A DNA stretch of 64,000 nt from UBA4732 sp002404095. Lineage in GTDB: Bacteria; Planctomycetota; Planctomycetia; Gemmatales; Gemmataceae. Positions 49,609-57,832 of this stretch are shown piece by piece. A program made the position numbers and the translations under genes. The DNA lies in the NCBI GenBank assembly GCA_036783645.1, contig DAIPWT010000018.1, positions 1 through 64,000 of the forward strand. Reading direction: 5' to 3'. The notes beneath the pieces are model-generated. The model saw only the letters and a program-made list of their open reading frames with translations, did no database searches and was not told the DNA's origin. The stretch's first letter is position 1. Each line of letters begins with the position of its first letter.

Positions 49609-51963
49609 ATGCAAGCGAAGCATCGCTTTAATCCGCCCGCGCTCCGCTGCGCCGGCGTTCTGCTGGGCGTACTCCTATGTGGCATCGCCTGTCTCGCCCA
49701 GTCGCCGGCGCCGGCCAGCCGCGTCTTCGTCGGAGACGTTCTTGTTCAGGGCAATCGCCTCGTGCCCACCGCCCAAGTCACGGCCCAGATCAAGACCCGG
49801 CCAGGCGAAATCTATGACGCCGACAAAGTGCAGGAAGATTGTCGTATTCTCAGCGCCACTCGGCAGTTCGCCAAAGTCGATGTGGACGTGAAAGCCGCGG
49901 CCGACGGCAAAATCACCGTGATTTTCGCCGTGCAAGATCAAGCCAATCTCGTCCAGCACATTACCTATAACGGCGCCAAGCACCTCGGCCGCACCGACGA
50001 CGAGATCAATGCGATCACCGGCCTCCGCATTGGCATGCCGCTCGATCCCGTTACCAACAAATTGGCGTGCAAGGCGCTCATCGCCAAGCTCAACGAAGAC
50101 GGCCGGCCCTTCGCCAGTTGTGAACTGGTGCGCGGCGACAAGGCCGGTGACACCGAGGTCGTCTTCAACATCGGCGAAGGCCCGCAAGTCAAAATCAGCA
50201 GTGTCTCGTTCACCGGCTGCACCTTCGAGCCTGGCTCCGTCATTGGTACGCACGTGCAGTCGTCCCGCGCCATCCTCGGCGTACTCGGCGGCAAGCTCAA
50301 CACCGCTATGGTCGAAGAAGACGTGGCGAAGTTGGAGGACTATTACAAGTCGTTCGGCTATCTCGACGTTCACGTCAAGCGCGAGCTGCAATGGAACGAC
50401 GACGGCCTATCCGTCGCGCTCATCTTCCACGTTCAGGAAGGCCTGCGCTATCAAGTGAAGGACAAGCCGCACGTCAGCGGCTCACGCTCTTTCCCACCCG
50501 AGCAGTTGGAACAGCTCGCCAGCCTTCAGCCAGGCAAATACTACAGCCAACTGGATGTGGACAAAGACCTAAGCCGCATCAAGGACTACTTCGGCGCCAC
50601 TGGCCGCGAGGCGCGCACCCAGGTGACGCGGCTGTTCGACAAGAACGCGCCGGGCGTCTGCGTTGTCCAGTACGAGGTGGTCGAACGACCGCCGGCGCGC
50701 GTTGGGCAGATCATCATCGACGGCAACATCCGGACGCGGGATCACGTCATCCTGAATCAGGTGCCAGAGTTTCCGGGGCAGTTGCTGACCTTTCCGGATC
50801 TCCGCGTGGCGAAGCGCAACCTGGAGCGGTTGGGCATCTTCAAACCCGGCAGCGTCGAGGTGACGGCCCAGGACGATCCCAACAACCCCGACAGCGAATA
50901 TAAGAACCTCCTCGTCAAGCTGGAGGAAGACAACACCGGCAGCCTGCTCTTCGGCGTCGGCGTCAACTCCGACGCCGGCCTGATGGGCAGCATCGTGCTC
51001 AACGAGAAAAACTTCGACATCAGCCGTTTCCCGACCAGCTTCGACGACCTGCTCAGCGGCAACGCTTTCCGCGGCGCCGGCCAGGAGTTCCGCCTGGAGG
51101 CCGTGCCCGGCATCTTTTTACAGCGCTACACCGCCAGCTTCCGCGAGCCATTCCTGTTCGACAGCCCTTACAGCCTGGGCGTCAGCGGCTACTATTACGA
51201 CCAGATGTTTAACGAGGACACGGAATCGCGCCTGGGCGCCCGATTCACCTTGGCCCGTAAGCTCGGGCCGTACTGGACGGCTTCGACCAGCCTACGACTC
51301 GAAAATGTGGGGATTAACGCGCTGCCGCTGGGCGCGCCGATCGACTACCAGAATGCGCAGGGCAACAACTTCCTACTCGGCTTGCGGGCGGCCGCCACCT
51401 ATGACGACCGCGACTCCGTGCTGCGGGCGACCGAAGGCGGCCTACTCGACATCTCCGCGGAAGGGGTGACGGGCGACCATTCCTTTCCGCTGTTGAACGT
51501 GGACTACAACAAGTATTTCACGACGATCCAGCGGCCCGACGGCACGGGCCGCCAGGTGCTGGCCTTGCACAGTTCGGTCGGCTATGCCGGCGCGAACACG
51601 CCGGTTTACGAACGGTTTTACGCGGGCGGTTTCCGCAGCATCCGCGGCTTCGAGTTTCGCGGCGTCGGCCCGGATGTGAACGGCTTCAAGGTAGGCGGCG
51701 ATTTCCAGGTTCTTAACAGCCTGGAGTATCAAGTGCCGCTGGTGGCAAAGGATGCGATTTACGCGGTCGGTTTCATCGACAGCGGCGACGTGGAGAGCCG
51801 CGTCGGCTTCAAGGACTATCGCGTGTCGGCCGGCGTCGGCTTGCGCATTGTGGTGCCGGCGCTCGGGCAGGTGCCGATCGCGTTGGACTTTGGCGTCCCC
51901 ATCGTTAAGGGACCGAACGACCTGAAGCAGGTGTTCAGCTTCTGGCTGGGTTTCTTCCGATAA
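49609..51963 (+). CDS. bamA: BamA-like outer membrane protein assembly factor
   Basis: 784 residues. Signal peptide about 1-30, then POTRA domains (VGDVLVQGNRLVPTAQVTAQ opens the first, KISSVSFTGCTFEPG and RVGQIIIDGNIRTRDHVILN open others, about 5 in all), then the 16-strand barrel (about 440-784) with GGFRSIRGFEFRGVGP, the conserved barrel-lid motif. Inserts beta-barrel proteins into the outer membrane; its presence supports a diderm cell plan. AGGAAC upstream of the ATG. Alone, with no skp or lpxD behind, but flanked by two copies of one palindrome. Confidence 0.93.
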   Translation: MQAKHRFNPPALRCAGVLLGVLLCGIACLAQSPAPASRVFVGDVLVQGNRLVPTAQVTAQIKTRPGEIYDADKVQEDCRILSATRQFAKVDVDVKAAADGKITVIFAVQDQANLVQHITYNGAKHLGRTDDEINAITGLRIGMPLDPVTNKLACKALIAKLNEDGRPFASCELVRGDKAGDTEVVFNIGEGPQVKISSVSFTGCTFEPGSVIGTHVQSSRAILGVLGGKLNTAMVEEDVAKLEDYYKSFGYLDVHVKRELQWNDDGLSVALIFHVQEGLRYQVKDKPHVSGSRSFPPEQLEQLASLQPGKYYSQLDVDKDLSRIKDYFGATGREARTQVTRLFDKNAPGVCVVQYEVVERPPARVGQIIIDGNIRTRDHVILNQVPEFPGQLLTFPDLRVAKRNLERLGIFKPGSVEVTAQDDPNNPDSEYKNLLVKLEEDNTGSLLFGVGVNSDAGLMGSIVLNEKNFDISRFPTSFDDLLSGNAFRGAGQEFRLEAVPGIFLQRYTASFREPFLFDSPYSLGVSGYYYDQMFNEDTESRLGARFTLARKLGPYWTASTSLRLENVGINALPLGAPIDYQNAQGNNFLLGLRAAATYDDRDSVLRATEGGLLDISAEGVTGDHSFPLLNVDYNKYFTTIQRPDGTGRQVLALHSSVGYAGANTPVYERFYAGGFRSIRGFEFRGVGPDVNGFKVGGDFQVLNSLEYQVPLVAKDAIYAVGFIDSGDVESRVGFKDYRVSAGVGLRIVVPALGQVPIALDFGVPIVKGPNDLKQVFSFWLGFFR

Positions 51964-51973
51964 ACGCGAGGAG

Positions 51974-52040
51974 CGTTTAGCCGCGACCCGAAGGGGAGCG
52001 CGTCGGCGCCAACGCGCTCCCCTTTGGGTCGCCGCTAAAC
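51974..52040. repeat. Palindrome downstream of bamA (copy of 49418)
   Basis: Arms of about 29 bp (GTTTAGCCGCGACCCG...) with two mismatches, 10 bases after the bamA stop. Same family as 49418-49496, so bamA is bracketed by two copies 2.5 kb apart. Confidence 0.92.
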
Positions 52041-52046
52041 GATTCT

Positions 52047-52340
52047 TCAGTCGCTGGCGTAGGGCATGAAGGTAAGCGGATGTGTACTCAAGTACGGGTA
52101 GGGCCGGCCGTCGTAGTAATAGAAAGCGCCGTCCGGCGTATAAATCACACGCGGACGAAAACGGCCCTGCAGATCGATGCCGTAGTTCTGCCACACGGCA
52201 TAACGGTTGACGCGGCCCCACGGCCGAACCTCGACATAGGGCAAAGGCGCCGGTTCCGGCGTCGGCTCAGGAAGCGGTTCGCCAGCGCTACTCAGGCCGA
52301 CGCACAGGCCCGCCAACAAGATCGCGTACAGGGTGCGCAT
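52047..52340 (-). CDS. Small secreted protein, Pro/Tyr-rich
   Basis: 97 residues from ATG 52340. Signal peptide to about 19 (VGLSSAG), then PEPTPEPAPLPYVEVRPW and repeated aromatic pieces (GAFYYYDGRPYPYLSTHP). Unknown family; probably periplasmic or surface. Its 3' end adjoins the repeat at 51974-52040. Confidence 0.6.
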   Translation of the reverse strand: MRTLYAILLAGLCVGLSSAGEPLPEPTPEPAPLPYVEVRPWGRVNRYAVWQNYGIDLQGRFRPRVIYTPDGAFYYYDGRPYPYLSTHPLTFMPYASD

Positions 52341-52491
52341 GACTAGTCTCTCGCGGTAGGGTAACATCCGATACGACGCCTCGCATTTTCGCATGGGTCG
52401 GCCGTAATATCAGCCCAAACTGCCGCGTCGGATTAGGAATCCCCGAAAACGAGCCGGAAGAATCCGCGCAATCCCGTCAGCCGGAAACGAT

Positions 52492-52530
52492 AAAGGGCCG
52501 CGCCTCATTTTGATAGAGGCGCGGCCCTTT
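52492..52530 (-). terminator. Hairpin terminator of the Gly/Tyr repeat protein gene
   Basis: Perfect 15-bp stem AAAGGGCCGCGCCTC with complement, 9-bp loop, 32 bases after the stop at 52562. Followed on the minus strand by ATCGTTT, so no long T-tract, but position and strength support termination. Confidence 0.75.
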
Positions 52531-52561
52531 GTCACACTACGAACCAGCAGGAGTACATGCG

Positions 52562-53509
52562 CTACTTCGCCAGCTTTTGGGCAGGGTCGCCCTTGACGAG
52601 GACGCCGCGTTCCGAAAAGCGCGGGGCGCCGGGCAAGGTCGTCTGCTCGCCGTAGGCCGGATAAACCAGCTTACTGGCGATCTTGGCCGGCAACGACACG
52701 GAATGGTCGTCCAGTGGAGCGGCGGACGGTTGAGCGTCTGGCGTCGGTTCGGCCTTGGGCATCGGCGCAGGATTGCGCGGGCCGCCGTCGTAGGGGAAGG
52801 TCTGGTCGTCAGGTTGCACCGGCGTGGGTGCAGCGACGATTTCGACCATCCGCCGCCGCGTTGTCGGCGCCGTGGTGATGCTCAGACTCAGCACACGACC
52901 CGATGCGCCACCGCTCGGACACAGAAACGAATCGCTGCTGTAGGATGGCGTCGAGTAGTAATACACCGACGGCGTGGAGTAGTAATACGGCTGGTAGGAG
53001 GAGCCATAGGAGTAGCTCGGGTAGTAGCCATAGCCGCCGTAGTAGCCGCGGTTGTAGCCGTAGCCGCCGTACCCGCCATAGCCGTAGCCGCCGTACCCGC
53101 CATAGCCGTAGCCGCCGTAGCCGCCATGGCCGTAGCCGCCGTAGCCGCCATGGCCGTAGCCGCCGTACCCGCCATAGCCGTAACCGCCGTAGCCGCCATG
53201 GCCGTAACCGCCATGACCGTAGCTGCCGTAACCGCCATGACCGTAGCCGCCGTAACCGCCATGACCGTAGCCGCCGTAGCCGCCACCGTAGCCGCCGTGG
53301 CCGCCACCGTAGCCGCCGTGGCCGCCACCGTAGCCGTGGATGTTCACCGTGTCAGCGCCTTTGCCGTTGTCCACCAGGCCCAGCGTCGGGGCGTCGGCCG
53401 TTCGGCCGGGGATGGACAGCCGATGCGTGTCGCCGGCGCGAACCGGCAGCGCCAATGCCAGCATTCCGGCCGTCGCCAGTGTACCCACCGCGAACCATTT
53501 GCCGTGCAT
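52562..53509 (-). CDS. Secreted Gly/Tyr/His-rich repeat protein
   Basis: 315 residues. Signal peptide about 1-25, a short globular part (HRLSIPGRTADAPTLGLVDN), then from about 58 to 160 a tandem GYGGYGHG/GGYGYGG array, followed by a Pro-rich and acidic tail. The corresponding DNA (about 53030-53335) is a 15-18-bp near-repeat. Resembles structural or adhesive proteins of planctomycete surfaces; no enzyme motif. The expansion length is likely to vary between strains. Confidence 0.75.
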   Translation of the reverse strand: MHGKWFAVGTLATAGMLALALPVRAGDTHRLSIPGRTADAPTLGLVDNGKGADTVNIHGYGGGHGGYGGGHGGYGGGYGGYGHGGYGGYGHGGYGSYGHGGYGHGGYGGYGYGGYGGYGHGGYGGYGHGGYGGYGYGGYGGYGYGGYGGYGYNRGYYGGYGYYPSYSYGSSYQPYYYSTPSVYYYSTPSYSSDSFLCPSGGASGRVLSLSITTAPTTRRRMVEIVAAPTPVQPDDQTFPYDGGPRNPAPMPKAEPTPDAQPSAAPLDDHSVSLPAKIASKLVYPAYGEQTTLPGAPRFSERGVLVKGDPAQKLAK

Positions 53510-53743
53510 GTCAGATCCTCCAGGAAAATGGGGTCTTCACACTTCGCCTCTTCCGTTCCAGACGGCATGGGTCCGCTGGCTGGCCGTCTAGGATAATTGT
53601 AACGACTTTGCGAAGGGAATGTCAAATGGCTGACGAGGAAGCCGCCACCCAAATTCCCGATATGCAAACGCGGCCGGACTCGCCGTGTTCCTCTCGACTG
53701 GTACAATACCTCCTTACCATGACCGCCGGCCGGGGAACTTTTG

Positions 53744-55027
53744 ATGCCGTTCAACAAATTGGGTCTTCATGCCTCCCTTGTGCAGGCCGTCCGCGACATG
53801 CGCTATACCGAGCCGACGCCGGTTCAGGCCGAAGCGATTCCGGCCATTCTCGCCGGGCGCGACCTGATCGCCACGGCCCAGACCGGCACCGGCAAAACGG
53901 CCGCCTTTCTGCTGCCTATCCTCCACCAACTCCTTTCGCGCCCACGAAACATCACGCAAGCGATGATCCTTACGCCAACGCGCGAGTTGGCCCAGCAGAT
54001 CGACGACGTCCTGTTGGGGCTGGCGTACCATACGCCGCTGAGGGGCGGCGTCATCGTGGGCGGCGCCGCGATGGGGCCGCAGGAAAAGGCGCTGCGGGCC
54101 GGCGTTGAATTGCTCGTCGCCACCCCCGGCCGACTGCTCGACCACATGCGCCAAAACCAGACGCGGTTCGACCAAATCCACACGCTCGTTCTGGACGAGG
54201 CCGACCGCATGATGGATATGGGCTTCTTGCCGGACCTCAAAAGAATTATTGCCCGGCTGCCGGCGCGGAAGCAGACGCTGCTGTTCTCCGCGACCATGCC
54301 GCCCGTGATCGCCAAGTTAGCCGGCGACATTCAACGCGACCCCGTCATGGTGCAGATCGGCCGCCGCAGTGCGCCCGCCGTCGGCATCACGCAGGCCGCC
54401 TATCCCGTGGCCGAACACCTCAAGCCCGCCTTGCTACGACACCTACTCCGCCACACGGAAATGCCGTCCGTGCTGGTGTTCACGCGCACCAAACAGTCGG
54501 CCAAGCGGCTGGCGAAGAGTATCGCATCGGACGGCTTCTCGGTCGGCGAACTGCACAGCAACCTGACCCAGGCGCAGCGCAACCGGGCCATGGAATCCTT
54601 TCGTAAGGGCGACACGCAGATTCTGGTGGCGACCAACATCGCCGCGCGCGGCCTCGACGTGGAGCGCATCACCCACGTGATCAGCGTGGACGTGCCCACG
54701 GTGCCGGAGGATTACGTCCATCGCATTGGCCGCACCGGCCGGATGGAGGCGGAAGGGGACGCCTTCCTCCTGGTGGCGCCGCCGGAAGAGAAGCTGTTGG
54801 TGAAGATCGAACGACAAATCGGCCAACGCTTACCGCGCGTGACATTGCCGGACTTCGACTACGCTCAGGCCGCGCCCCTCCGGCCTCCGCAACCGCGAAG
54901 CGGCGGACAGGGCCGCTCGGGACGGTCGGGAGACCGTGCCCCAGCGGGGGGCGGTCGGGGCGCGCGGCCGAAGCCGTCAACAGGCGGAGGCGGCGGAGCG
55001 CGAGGAGGACGTGGCCGGCGCCGCTAA
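53744..55027 (+). CDS. DEAD-box ATP-dependent RNA helicase (RhlE-like)
   Basis: 427 residues from ATG 53744. Q-motif TPVQAEAIP, Walker A AQTGTGKT, PTRELA, DEAD in VLDEADRMMD, SAT, and HRIGRTGR are complete. The Gly/Arg-rich tail (about 385-427) is usual for RhlE-type helicases that remodel ribosomal or cold-stress RNA. A GGGGAA motif precedes the start. Closed by the palindrome at 55026. Confidence 0.93.
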   Translation: MPFNKLGLHASLVQAVRDMRYTEPTPVQAEAIPAILAGRDLIATAQTGTGKTAAFLLPILHQLLSRPRNITQAMILTPTRELAQQIDDVLLGLAYHTPLRGGVIVGGAAMGPQEKALRAGVELLVATPGRLLDHMRQNQTRFDQIHTLVLDEADRMMDMGFLPDLKRIIARLPARKQTLLFSATMPPVIAKLAGDIQRDPVMVQIGRRSAPAVGITQAAYPVAEHLKPALLRHLLRHTEMPSVLVFTRTKQSAKRLAKSIASDGFSVGELHSNLTQAQRNRAMESFRKGDTQILVATNIAARGLDVERITHVISVDVPTVPEDYVHRIGRTGRMEAEGDAFLLVAPPEEKLLVKIERQIGQRLPRVTLPDFDYAQAAPLRPPQPRSGGQGRSGRSGDRAPAGGGRGARPKPSTGGGGGARGGRGRRR

Positions 55028-55088
55028 CCGTGGGGTAGGTTTCCAACCTGCCTTCTCAAATGGCAGGTTGGAAACCTACCCCACGGTT
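55026..55088. repeat. Palindrome between helicase and sigma factor genes
   Basis: Perfect 27-bp arms (AACCGTGGGGTAGG... and inverse) around a 9-bp loop; overlaps the end of the helicase stop codon. Could terminate the helicase transcript and separates it from the sigma/kinase pair. Confidence 0.9.
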
Positions 55089-55106
55089 GGCTAGTAGAAT
55101 AGCCCC

Positions 55107-55859
55107 ATGTCTACTACCGACCCGGAACATCCTCCGGTTTCCGCCGACGGGTGCGGCTTCGCGCAGACCCGCTGGAGTCTGATCCTCGCCGCGCGCGGAG
55201 GGGATGCGCCCCAAGCTCAACAGGCTCTATCCCATCTTTGCGAAGCCTATTGGTATCCTCTTTATGCGTATATCCGTCGCCGGGGGCACACGGCCGACGA
55301 AGCCGGCGATTTGACGCAAGGGTTCTTCGCGCGTCTCCTGGAGCGGGATTTCTTCGGCGCGGCCGACCCGGTCAAGGGTCGATTCCGCGCCTTCCTGCTC
55401 GCCTCCTGCAAAAACTTCCTTGCCAATGAACACGACCATGCCCGCGCCCGAAAGCGCGGCGGCGGTCGATCCCCCAAGTCGATCCACCTTGGGAGTGCCG
55501 AGGGCCGCTATAGCCGCGAGCCTTCCCATGACCTGACTCCCGAAAAACTTTTCGAGCGCCGCTGGGCCGTGACCTTGCTGGATCGCGTCCTCGCCCGGCT
55601 GCGGGAGGAGTTCACGGCCCGAGGCAAGGAGACGCAGTTCGATCAGCTTCGTGTCAATCTCGTCGGCGAGCGGGGCGGGCCGCCGCACGGCAGGGCGGCG
55701 GAGGAGTTGGGAATGACGGCCGGTGCGGTTAAAGTGGCCGTACACCGAATGCGTCAGCGCTACCGGGAACTGCTGCGCGAGGAAATCGCCCATACGGTCG
55801 AAGGGCCGGAACAGATCGACGAGGAGATCCGGCAGTTGTTCGCCGCCCTAAGTTCGTGA
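55107..55859 (+). CDS. ECF sigma factor (planctomycete type linked to Ser/Thr kinase)
   Basis: 250 residues. Region 2 FAQTRWSLILAARGGD, AYWYPLYAYIRRRGH and DLTQGFFARLLERDFF, region 4 ELGMTAGAVKVAVHRMRQRY. The long linker and the DLTQGFF form are typical of the sigma subgroup next to kinase genes in planctomycetes and acidobacteria, where the kinase may control the sigma factor. The stop overlaps the kinase start as GTGA (four bases), so the pair is coupled. Confidence 0.92.
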   Translation: MSTTDPEHPPVSADGCGFAQTRWSLILAARGGDAPQAQQALSHLCEAYWYPLYAYIRRRGHTADEAGDLTQGFFARLLERDFFGAADPVKGRFRAFLLASCKNFLANEHDHARARKRGGGRSPKSIHLGSAEGRYSREPSHDLTPEKLFERRWAVTLLDRVLARLREEFTARGKETQFDQLRVNLVGERGGPPHGRAAEELGMTAGAVKVAVHRMRQRYRELLREEIAHTVEGPEQIDEEIRQLFAALSS

Positions 55860-57649
55860 AAATCGCGGACGGGCGTGTAACCTTTCCCGGCTTTTGCTTT
55901 TGTCATCCGATAGAGCGACTAACCCGGATGGGACGGCGGTGCGGAAAGGCGGACAATACGATGAACGTCAACGCTCCTACCTGGATCTTGCCAGTATTTC
56001 TTTTCTTGATGGTCGCGGTTCCCGCATTCATTCTCTTGCTGGTCTGGATCGGAATGCGCATCGCGCGAAATCCACACGCCAAGCCTCTTCATCGAAACGA
56101 GACGCCGCAGCCGAAACGCCTTGAAACGGATCGGATACGCCGTGCGAACAATGAAGGCGTGCACCCAGGAGACACGGCGGCGGCGTGTCCGGAGTGCGGC
56201 GCCGCGCTGTCCGCGGACGCACCGGAGGGTCTTTGTCCGCGCTGTCTGCTGCAACACGCCTTGAACACTCCCTCGCCGACGCCCACCGGCGGACCAAGTC
56301 CCGCCGGCGGCCACGGAGCATTCGTAGCGCCGGAGCCGGCCGACTTGGCCCCGCACTTCCCGCAGCTGGAAATCCTCGCCCTGCTGGGCCAGGGTGGAAT
56401 GGGGGCGGTCTACAAGGCGCGGCAACTCAAACTGGACCGTTTCGTGGCGGTCAAGATCCTACCGGCCGAGTGGGGCCGTGATCCCGCATTCGCCGAACGG
56501 TTCGCCCGCGAAGCTCGCGCCTTGGCAAGGCTCAGTCATCCGCACATCGTCGCCGTGCATGACTTCGGCGAGGCCGGGGAACACTTCTATCTCCTCATGG
56601 AGTTCGTGGACGGCGCCAACCTGCGCCAGCTTCTCCAGGCGGGTCCGCTCGATCCCCGGCTGGCGTTACAAATCATCCCCCAGGTGTGCGACGCTTTGCA
56701 GTACGCCCATGAAGAAGGCGTCGTTCACCGCGACGTCAAGCCTGAGAATATCCTGGTGGATCAACGCGGACGCGTACGCATGGCCGACTTCGGCTTGGCG
56801 AAGCTGGTGGGGCCGTCGCGGGCCAGCTTCACGCTGACCGGCACTCACCAGGTCATGGGTACGCTCGACTACATGGCCCCGGAGCAGCGGAACCACCCCC
56901 AGGAAGTCGATCACCGGGCCGACATCTATTCGCTGGGCGTCGTCTTTTACGAAATGCTCACCGGCAAGCTGCCGCTGGGCCGCTTCTCCCCGCCGTCGCA
57001 CGCGGCGGGCGTGGATGAAAGGCTCGACGAAATCGTCCACCGCGCTCTGGAACGGGAACCGGAGCAGCGTTATCAGCACGTTAGCGAGGTGCGGAGCGCG
57101 TTGGAATCTGTAACGAACGCGGCGGCGAACGCCGTCCGATCCTCCGCGCCGACGGATGCGGAATACGTCCAACTTCAAGTGCAAGGGCCGGCCGCGGCCC
57201 TTGTCGTGACCGCCCTGGTCGCCGTGATATTCGGGGTAACACTAGTGGTGACGGAGGTGTGGCCACACGTAGAGGTGGTCCGCAATACGTTTCAGATTAT
57301 CTTCCACCGCTCGGGTGCGAATGAGTATATCTTCTGGAGCTCGTCAGGGATAATCTCGGCAGGCGCCATCGTCGTCGGCGCCGTCAAATTGAGACGGTTC
57401 GAGGGCTATGGGTTTGTCATCGCGGCGATCATCGTGGCTATGATGCCGTTGTCACCCCACTTCCTAATCGGCCTGCCGGCCGGAATCTGGGCTTTCTGGA
57501 CGTTAAAGCGGCCCGAAGTGAGAGCAGCCTTCGCCGCGAACTTGCGGCGCGGACAAAGGGCGCCGCGCAAGGAGACAGACCCCGTCCTGCGGAAGGCGCG
57601 TTCCTTCTGGCGTTCCCTGTATTCCGCCTTTCTTAGCAGTCCTCGCTAA
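55856..57649 (+). CDS. Membrane Ser/Thr kinase with zinc ribbon
   Basis: 597 residues, GTG start at 55856 in a GTGA overlap with the sigma gene; ATG 55961 is an alternative. After a hydrophobic helix (VFLFLMVAVPAFILLLVWIG) comes a zinc ribbon (CPECGAALSADAPEGLCPRC), then a complete kinase domain: LLGQGGMGAVYKA, VAVKIL, HRDVKPENIL, DFGLAKL and APEQRN. Three to four helices close the C-terminus. Unlike the kinase at 5708 this one has HRD. It should phosphorylate the sigma factor or its regulator at the membrane. Confidence 0.93.
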   Translation: MKIADGRVTFPGFCFCHPIERLTRMGRRCGKADNTMNVNAPTWILPVFLFLMVAVPAFILLLVWIGMRIARNPHAKPLHRNETPQPKRLETDRIRRANNEGVHPGDTAAACPECGAALSADAPEGLCPRCLLQHALNTPSPTPTGGPSPAGGHGAFVAPEPADLAPHFPQLEILALLGQGGMGAVYKARQLKLDRFVAVKILPAEWGRDPAFAERFAREARALARLSHPHIVAVHDFGEAGEHFYLLMEFVDGANLRQLLQAGPLDPRLALQIIPQVCDALQYAHEEGVVHRDVKPENILVDQRGRVRMADFGLAKLVGPSRASFTLTGTHQVMGTLDYMAPEQRNHPQEVDHRADIYSLGVVFYEMLTGKLPLGRFSPPSHAAGVDERLDEIVHRALEREPEQRYQHVSEVRSALESVTNAAANAVRSSAPTDAEYVQLQVQGPAAALVVTALVAVIFGVTLVVTEVWPHVEVVRNTFQIIFHRSGANEYIFWSSSGIISAGAIVVGAVKLRRFEGYGFVIAAIIVAMMPLSPHFLIGLPAGIWAFWTLKRPEVRAAFAANLRRGQRAPRKETDPVLRKARSFWRSLYSAFLSSPR

Positions 57650-57719
57650 GAAGCTGTTCCATAAGCGTGTTACGAGCCGCGACCGTGAGGGAGCGGTGGA
57701 ACCGTCCCCGCTCCCTCAC

Positions 57720-57832
57720 GGCTCGTCAGGTCGCGGCTCGTCAGGTCGCGGCTCGTCAGGTCGCGGCTCGTCAGGTCACGGCTCGTCAGGTCGCGGCTCG
57801 TCAGGTCACGGCTCGTCAGGTCGCGGCTCGTC
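57720..57832. repeat. 15-bp minisatellite, 7.5 copies
   Basis: GGCTCGTCAGGTCGC (or -ACG variants) repeated head to tail from 57720 to about 57832: seven full units and one partial. Preceded by a palindrome using the same words (GAGCCGCGACCGTGAGGGAGC and inverse, from 57673), so it probably arose by slippage from that palindrome. The stop and last residues of the fwdB-like gene fall in the array. Confidence 0.95.

Noticed and set aside
53056..53335. CRISPR or tandem regulatory repeats
   Set aside because: The near-repeats are codons of a Gly/Tyr-rich coding array.
52529..53596. Plus-strand Val/Ala repeat frame opposite the Gly/Tyr repeat gene
   Set aside because: The low-complexity array is open in several frames; only the minus-strand frame has a signal peptide and a matching terminator.
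57720..57832. CRISPR array
   Set aside because: Units of 15 bp are directly joined without spacers, so it is a minisatellite; no cas genes are in the window.
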